Shown here piece by piece: positions 60,657 to 64,000 of a stretch of DNA of 64,000 nt. Numbering within the stretch: position 1 is the first letter of the stretch; every line of letters starts with the position of its first letter. The DNA is from an uncultured Bacillota bacterium (GTDB taxonomy: Bacteria > Bacillota > Clostridia > Lachnospirales > Lachnospiraceae). The translations under genes and the position numbers were made by a program. Under the pieces are notes generated by a model, which saw nothing but the letters and a program-made list of their open reading frames with translations, had not been told where the DNA came from and searched no databases. The DNA is taken from NCBI GenBank assembly GCA_949291945.1, contig CASEXH010000012.1, forward strand, positions 18,982 through 82,981. Reading direction: 5' to 3'.

Positions 60657-61748
60657 TTAAGCGGTGTCGCTTGAAGACTCTGGGAAAATCCATACATATT
60701 GCCCCTTAAATTCTTCCCTTTTACTGACAATCCCCAGTTCTTTCCTAGCCCGGTCCAGAGTACGATCAGAAATTTTGTTCGCCTTTGCCAGATTTTTCAA
60801 CTCCTTGGCTGGACGTCTTCCTCCCGGCATTTGATCCTTTAAAAATTCCTTTGCCGCTTCAACAGCAGGAGCCGCTCTTCGCCGGTTTTCACTAGCCTGC
60901 CTGATGTAGTCGTCCATGCTCAGATCATTCTCACCTAAAGCCTTTATTCCCCCCTCGTCAGGGTTGATCTCGAAAAGCTTTGTCTTGCCTCTGGGAGCAA
61001 GTGAAGACTTTTCATGTGACATGAACTTCAAACCATCTTCTTCAGGGACATTCCCCAACGCAAGATAACTCCTGGCTATTCCCACAATATCGGTAGACCC
61101 TATAATCCGGGTGATGGCGTCCCCTTTAGCATTTTTATTGAAATGACAGACGAGGATTACTGCTACATTATATTTTTCAGCCAGAAAAGCGATATGATTT
61201 AGACGTTCTCTGGTCTTGTTCGCAGCGTTTAGCTCCACGTTCTCGCCGATATATGACTGAAAAGGATCAAAAATCAGTAGCGCAGGATTGACTTGCCTGA
61301 TATAATTCTCGATGACAGGGTTATCAAAAGTAAGCGCTGTCCGATCCTCCTGTACGGAAAAAATACGCTTCATATCGGCACCGCACACCCGAAGACGCTG
61401 CTTGATTGTGTCTCCGAGTCCATCCTCTGTGGTGAGATAGATGACATTCTCCGGCTCTACTGTAAAAGGAGCGACATCAAAGAATTGTCTTCCGGTAGAG
61501 ACACAGGCCGCCATATAACATAGAAGATAAGTCTTTCCAACGCCGGGATAAGCAGCGCATAAACTGATTTTCCCTCTAGGTATATACGGATAATAAAGCC
61601 ATTGTATTTCCTCCTCTTGAACTGAATCCAGGCAAATTAAAGGCAATGAATCTGCCAAAGATGGCTCTCCTAGTTCCGCTTTAACTTTAATAAGCTGATC
61701 AACAAGTTCTTCTTCTGTAAAAGAAGTTTTTTTCGTCTGTCTTTCCAT
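60657..61748 (-). CDS. RepA-like AAA ATPase (replicative helicase/initiator family)
   Basis: 363 aa, ATG 61748. RecA-like fold: 'LYYPYIPRGKISLCAAYPGVGKTYLL' (read in parts) holds Walker A PGVGKT at about residue 68; Walker B 'QVNPALLIFDPFQSYIG' and 'AVILVCHFNKNAKGDAITRIIGSTD' (in parts) follow, as in hexameric RepA/AAA_25 proteins. The C-terminal 80 residues form a winged-helix-like domain ('KELKNLAKANKISDRTLDRA') with 'GQYVWIFPES' end. Probably unwinds or initiates at the adjacent repeat array. Confidence 0.85.
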   Translation of the reverse strand: MERQTKKTSFTEEELVDQLIKVKAELGEPSLADSLPLICLDSVQEEEIQWLYYPYIPRGKISLCAAYPGVGKTYLLCYMAACVSTGRQFFDVAPFTVEPENVIYLTTEDGLGDTIKQRLRVCGADMKRIFSVQEDRTALTFDNPVIENYIRQVNPALLIFDPFQSYIGENVELNAANKTRERLNHIAFLAEKYNVAVILVCHFNKNAKGDAITRIIGSTDIVGIARSYLALGNVPEEDGLKFMSHEKSSLAPRGKTKLFEINPDEGGIKALGENDLSMDDYIRQASENRRRAAPAVEAAKEFLKDQMPGGRRPAKELKNLAKANKISDRTLDRARKELGIVSKREEFKGQYVWIFPESSSDTA

Positions 61749-62017
61749 TTACTATTTTCATTCTCCTCAATAATGTATTCATTCAACCTCCTTTGCCCTG
61801 GAGTAACACACTCACAATATTCCAAATCTAACTCATTATACTCGCTTTCTTCCATGGTTTCCCGCAGGATATTGAACACGCAGGGTTCCCGTTCATGGTT
61901 CAATCCCTCATAACAAGATCGTTGTAAACTCTTGAAAAGCTCCGGGCCCCACCGATCCCGATTTGCGGCAACTTTGGCCAGTTTGTAGACCGCCTGCCGG
62001 TATTCCTGATCCATCAT
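61670..62017 (-). CDS. Element protein, possibly replication-associated
   Basis: 115 aa from the ATG at 62017 (GGAGG 6 bases upstream). Helical start 'DQEYRQAVYKLAKVAANRDR' and a lysine-rich end ('KWKDRRKKLLLQKKNLLISL'). It overlaps the RepA-like gene by 79 bases in another frame, a strong sign of translational coupling. Function unknown. Confidence 0.65.
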   Translation of the reverse strand: MMDQEYRQAVYKLAKVAANRDRWGPELFKSLQRSCYEGLNHEREPCVFNILRETMEESEYNELDLEYCECVTPGQRRLNEYIIEENENSKWKDRRKKLLLQKKNLLISLLKLKRN

Positions 62018-62211
62018 TCTACGCCTCCTGAATTTGAACTCACCCCGAAAAAACGCTCGGAAACATAAGCACAAGGAACCTTCCCTCTGATCGTTAAATA
62101 TCCCTTACTCTCCAGCTCAGAGTTCATTATACGAATTATCTGGTAGGCCTTAGATTCCGAGATACCAAACAATTTTTGAAGATCTTGAGCCGAATATAAT
62201 TGTCTAGTCAC
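62014..62211 (-). CDS. Small HTH protein, excisionase/AlpA-like
   Basis: 65 aa from a GTG at 62211. 'YSAQDLQKLFGISESKAYQI' followed by 'IRIMNSELESKGYL' forms a MerR/Xis-like helix-turn-helix with a basic wing. Such small proteins lie upstream of replication genes in satellites and ICEs and act as excisionase or activator (AlpA). Overlaps its neighbours by a few bases. Confidence 0.7.
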   Translation of the reverse strand: MTRQLYSAQDLQKLFGISESKAYQIIRIMNSELESKGYLTIRGKVPCAYVSERFFGVSSNSGGVE

Positions 62212-62365
62212 ACATCTTCATCTCCCTTCGAAGCTCCATAATCTCCGTATCAATACTCTGAAGCTCTTTCTCATACTCAGGCTTCCAACTGATACCTGAG
62301 CAAAGCAAAAGCTCTGAACGGCGTTTTACAAGGGCTGTATACCTTGCAACCTGATTAATTGTCAT
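62204..62365 (-). CDS. Small element protein (53 aa)
   Basis: ATG 62365 to TAG 62204, with GGGAGG 6 bases before the start. Two helices: 'NQVARYTALVKRRSELLLCS' and 'KPEYEKELQSIDTEIMELRR'. The start of the next gene overlaps its end by 8 bases. Not recognised; the good ribosome site and operon position favour a real gene. Confidence 0.65.
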   Translation of the reverse strand: MTINQVARYTALVKRRSELLLCSGISWKPEYEKELQSIDTEIMELRREMKMCD

Positions 62366-62413
62366 AATCTACCTCCCACAATCTTCTTTTTATCCATGAC
62401 CCGGCCGGGTGGA

Positions 62414-62608
62414 TTAATCTTCTGTCAAAGTTTCAAGTGGCACATTTAATGCATAAGCAATCTTAGACGCTGTTTCCTTAGAACACGATCGCCCATTTTG
62501 GACGGCGCTGATTGTTGACCTGGATATACCGGACAGCTTTACTAGCTGAAGTTGATTCATATCCTGGCGTACCATCTCAGAAATAAGTTTCACTCGATCT
62601 ATCCGCAT
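62414..62608 (-). CDS. Cro-like HTH regulator of the element
   Basis: 64 aa from ATG 62608, 8 bases after AGGAGG. A compact XRE domain: 'MNQLQLVKLSGISRSTISAV', 'NGRSCSKETASKIAYALNVP'. First gene of the leftward operon and divergent from the CI-like gene. Should oppose the repressor in the switch at 62625-62727. Confidence 0.82.
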   Translation of the reverse strand: MRIDRVKLISEMVRQDMNQLQLVKLSGISRSTISAVQNGRSCSKETASKIAYALNVPLETLTED

Positions 62609-62624
62609 TATTTTCACCTCCTTA

Positions 62625-62727
62625 TTAGCTTCCTGCTAAGTAAAGCATAGCATAATGCTAAACATATGTCAACATAAAAGTTTAGCAAATTGTTTACAAA
62701 GATATTTTGATATGATAATATAGCAAA
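62625..62727. promoter_or_regulatory. Divergent promoters and TAGCA-type operators of the lysis/lysogeny-like switch
   Basis: Leftward promoter TTGACA (62672-62667)-N17-TATGCT (62649-62644); rightward TTTACA (62693-62698)-N17-TAATAT (62716-62721). Operator-like sites TTAGC/GCTAA (62625-62639), the palindrome TAGCATAATGCTA (62648-62660), TTTAGCAAA (62681-62689) and TAGCAAA (62721-62727) lie on or beside both promoters. Confidence 0.7.
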
Positions 62728-62744
62728 TAGAAGGAGGGTGACAA

Positions 62745-63275
62745 ATGAGTTTTGCGGAAAGATTAAAAATGGCACGAAAAAAATCTAAAATGACTCAAAA
62801 GGATTTGGCTGATAAATTGGAGATTACCCCTGCAATGATTGCACAATATGAAACTAGCAAGCGAAAACCCAAAGGGGATACTTTAAAAAAATTAGCAAGC
62901 GCATTAGACCTAGGGTATGGTTATGCAAAAAATGGAGAGCCTTATTTTTACGATTTTGTAGATACTGTATATCGTCCGGAATATGCAGAAAATGAGGCAT
63001 TTAATAAATGGCAATACGAAGATGCTTTAGCAGATACTTCTGACGAAGACATTCAATCTACTAAAATAAAAAGGACTCCTGAAATTAAAAGGAATCGTGA
63101 ATACAAAAAAAATGGATTGGATTTTTTAAATGAAATGGATAGATTAGGGGCTGAATTAAATAATACAGGAAAAGAAAAAGCTGTGGAACAAGTAAAACTT
63201 CTTACCAAGATTCCAGAATATCGCAAAAAAAGCTCTCCAGATCAGGCCCCTTCTGATACAGACACCAAAGAATAA
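62745..63275 (+). CDS. CI/Stl-like XRE repressor of the element
   Basis: 176 aa, ATG 62745 with AAGGAGGG upstream. HTH at about 4-60 ('FAERLKMARKKSKMTQKDLA', 'EITPAMIAQYETSKRKP'). The remainder is Lys/Glu-rich and lacks an S24 peptidase (no Ser-Lys autocleavage motif), so unlike lambda CI it is not itself a direct LexA-type RecA target. Induction may need an anti-repressor, as for the Stl repressors of satellites. It probably autoregulates through the sites listed at 62625-62727. Confidence 0.85.
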   Translation: MSFAERLKMARKKSKMTQKDLADKLEITPAMIAQYETSKRKPKGDTLKKLASALDLGYGYAKNGEPYFYDFVDTVYRPEYAENEAFNKWQYEDALADTSDEDIQSTKIKRTPEIKRNREYKKNGLDFLNEMDRLGAELNNTGKEKAVEQVKLLTKIPEYRKKSSPDQAPSDTDTKE

Positions 63276-63413
63276 AAGGGTATATATAGAATTGATTCCC
63301 TTATGCTTAGATATGTGTGAAATATAGCGGCAGGATATTATGTAGTCAAGGAGTAAATAAAACATACATTCCTCTGCTTTATTTTATAGTAGGAGGGATT
63401 AAGGAGGGTAACA

Positions 63414-63893
63414 ATGGGATTTTGGAACTCTTTATTTAACTCTGGCAAACAGATAGAGTATAGTGCAAATGCCAGAGGAAAGTTTGCTGATAATTCATGG
63501 TCTGACAAAAGGCATAAGAAAATTTCTGATAAATATTTTCCACAAATGCACAAAATCGAAGAGGATTGGTCTATTCTTTACAATTTTAAAGACTATTCTG
63601 GACAACGAGCGGACAGGCTAGAACAGAATTGTAAGGAAAATATACAGTTATACAAAGAGATGGCAAGGATTGAGAAGCTTTATAATGAAACTCCCCCGCC
63701 AAATGCTCCAGCTTTTAAACGTCTAGCGATGCTCTATGAAAAACAAGGCCATTTTGAAAAGGCAGCTTCTATATGTTATGAAGCATTAGAGGTAGGTGCT
63801 TGGGGAGATGGCATGCGCTCACGTTTAGCCAGAATGATAAAGAAAGCAGGTAGAGAACCTTCAGAGGAGGAAAAAGCCCTTATAGATCAATAA
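63414..63893 (+). CDS. Element protein with a TPR-like C-terminal repeat
   Basis: 159 aa, ATG 63414 behind AAGGAGG. N-terminal part 'GFWNSLFNSGKQIEYSANAR' and a helical body; residues about 105-140 ('FKRLAMLYEKQGHFEKAASI', 'CYEALEVGAWGD') match a tetratricopeptide repeat. Same direction as the repressor gene, upstream of the unseen right end where an integrase would be expected. Function unknown. Confidence 0.7.
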   Translation: MGFWNSLFNSGKQIEYSANARGKFADNSWSDKRHKKISDKYFPQMHKIEEDWSILYNFKDYSGQRADRLEQNCKENIQLYKEMARIEKLYNETPPPNAPAFKRLAMLYEKQGHFEKAASICYEALEVGAWGDGMRSRLARMIKKAGREPSEEEKALIDQ

Positions 63894-64000
63894 ATTATTA
63901 CTAAATTAACCTGTTGTGCTAATTCAATCAAATTTTATTGAAAACCTGTAAGAGCCCAAAGTATCCCCTGAAAACAAAGGACTTGGTTTTTGAATCTCAG

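Larger units (their letters stand above)
51640..64000. mobile_element. Integrated phage-satellite-like element or tail-retaining prophage remnant (right end beyond window)
   Basis: Begins at the 3' half of tRNA-Gly and continues to the window end. Gene density is high, almost all genes are leftward, overlap heavily and are small, unlike the flanking chromosome. Visible modules: divergent CI/Cro pair, Xis-like HTH, RepA-like ATPase, iteron-like array, LexA-box promoter, tail chaperone and tape measure genes, sigma-like protein. No integrase, terminase, portal, capsid, baseplate or lysin is inside the window. Left att would lie in the tRNA; the right copy was not seen. Confidence 0.75.

Noticed and set aside
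63894..64000. Right attachment site or integrase start at the window end
   Set aside because: No match to the tRNA-Gly 3' end and no open frame are visible in the last 107 bases.

Overview
The window looks like chromosome of a gut-type Clostridia bacterium, most probably a Lachnospiraceae member. The evidence is the moderate GC content, strong GGAGG ribosome sites, a Trp-type T-box on an ABC transporter operon, NiaR-controlled nadABC, a class II ribonucleotide reductase, and the pyrH-frr-uppS-cdsA-dxr-rseP block. Genus assignment is inference only.

Layout. 1-2571: a truncated XRE regulator diverging from a DUF2975/HTH/DUF4153-type membrane operon. 2769-9295: a 2-aminoethylphosphonate (AEP) locus with an RpiR-type regulator, an ABC importer (ATPase, fused permease, lipoprotein), phnW and phnX, which together import AEP and release phosphate and acetaldehyde. 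9468-11708: a GH3 glycosidase. 11723-14966: a Trp T-box leader, a GC-rich palindromic insert and a TrpXYZ-like ABC transporter. 15005-17425: nrdJ with a duplicated leader element. 17572-19912: a small unknown protein, a methyltransferase, a 154-bp palindromic element and cfa. 20194-24017: nadA-nadB-nadC with an operator-like palindrome on the promoter, then niaR. 24125-34364: a mixed set (CMP-kinase-like, GNAT, MATE, a LacI-ribokinase fusion, FliB-like, Cys-rich protein, two HAD phosphatases, YaaA, a NuoE-like ferredoxin, an EamA exporter). 34447-37665: carB. 37879-42617: an ABC exporter pair, a nucleoid-associated protein and an NSS-family Na+ symporter. 42847-48232: pyrH, frr, uppS, cdsA, dxr, rseP (UMP kinase, ribosome recycling, isoprenoid/undecaprenyl and phospholipid precursors, intramembrane protease). 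48287-51537: a glucose-type PTS IICBA under RAT/terminator control with its PRD antiterminator.

51599-64000 is accessory DNA. It starts at the 3' end of tRNA-Gly(CCC) and runs past the window end. Divergent CI/Cro-like regulators (62414-63275) face a rightward gene and a long leftward operon: small HTH (Xis/AlpA-like), RepA-like AAA ATPase, a dyad-symmetric array of six 12-bp iteron-like repeats, many small unknown genes, and then a promoter with a LexA-type box. That promoter drives a tail-assembly chaperone pair (with a canonical A_AAA_AAG -1 frameshift site), a full-length tape measure protein, small unknown proteins and a sigma-70-like protein. There are no terminase, portal, capsid, major tail, baseplate or lysis genes. 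The order (repressor pair, Xis-like, Rep, origin, LexA-controlled distal operon, tRNA target) resembles a phage-inducible chromosomal island. Here the hijack module would be the tail-length machinery rather than the usual packaging or capsid genes. I regard this as the most interesting candidate system, the main alternative being a deleted siphophage prophage. The integrase, if present, must lie to the right of the window.
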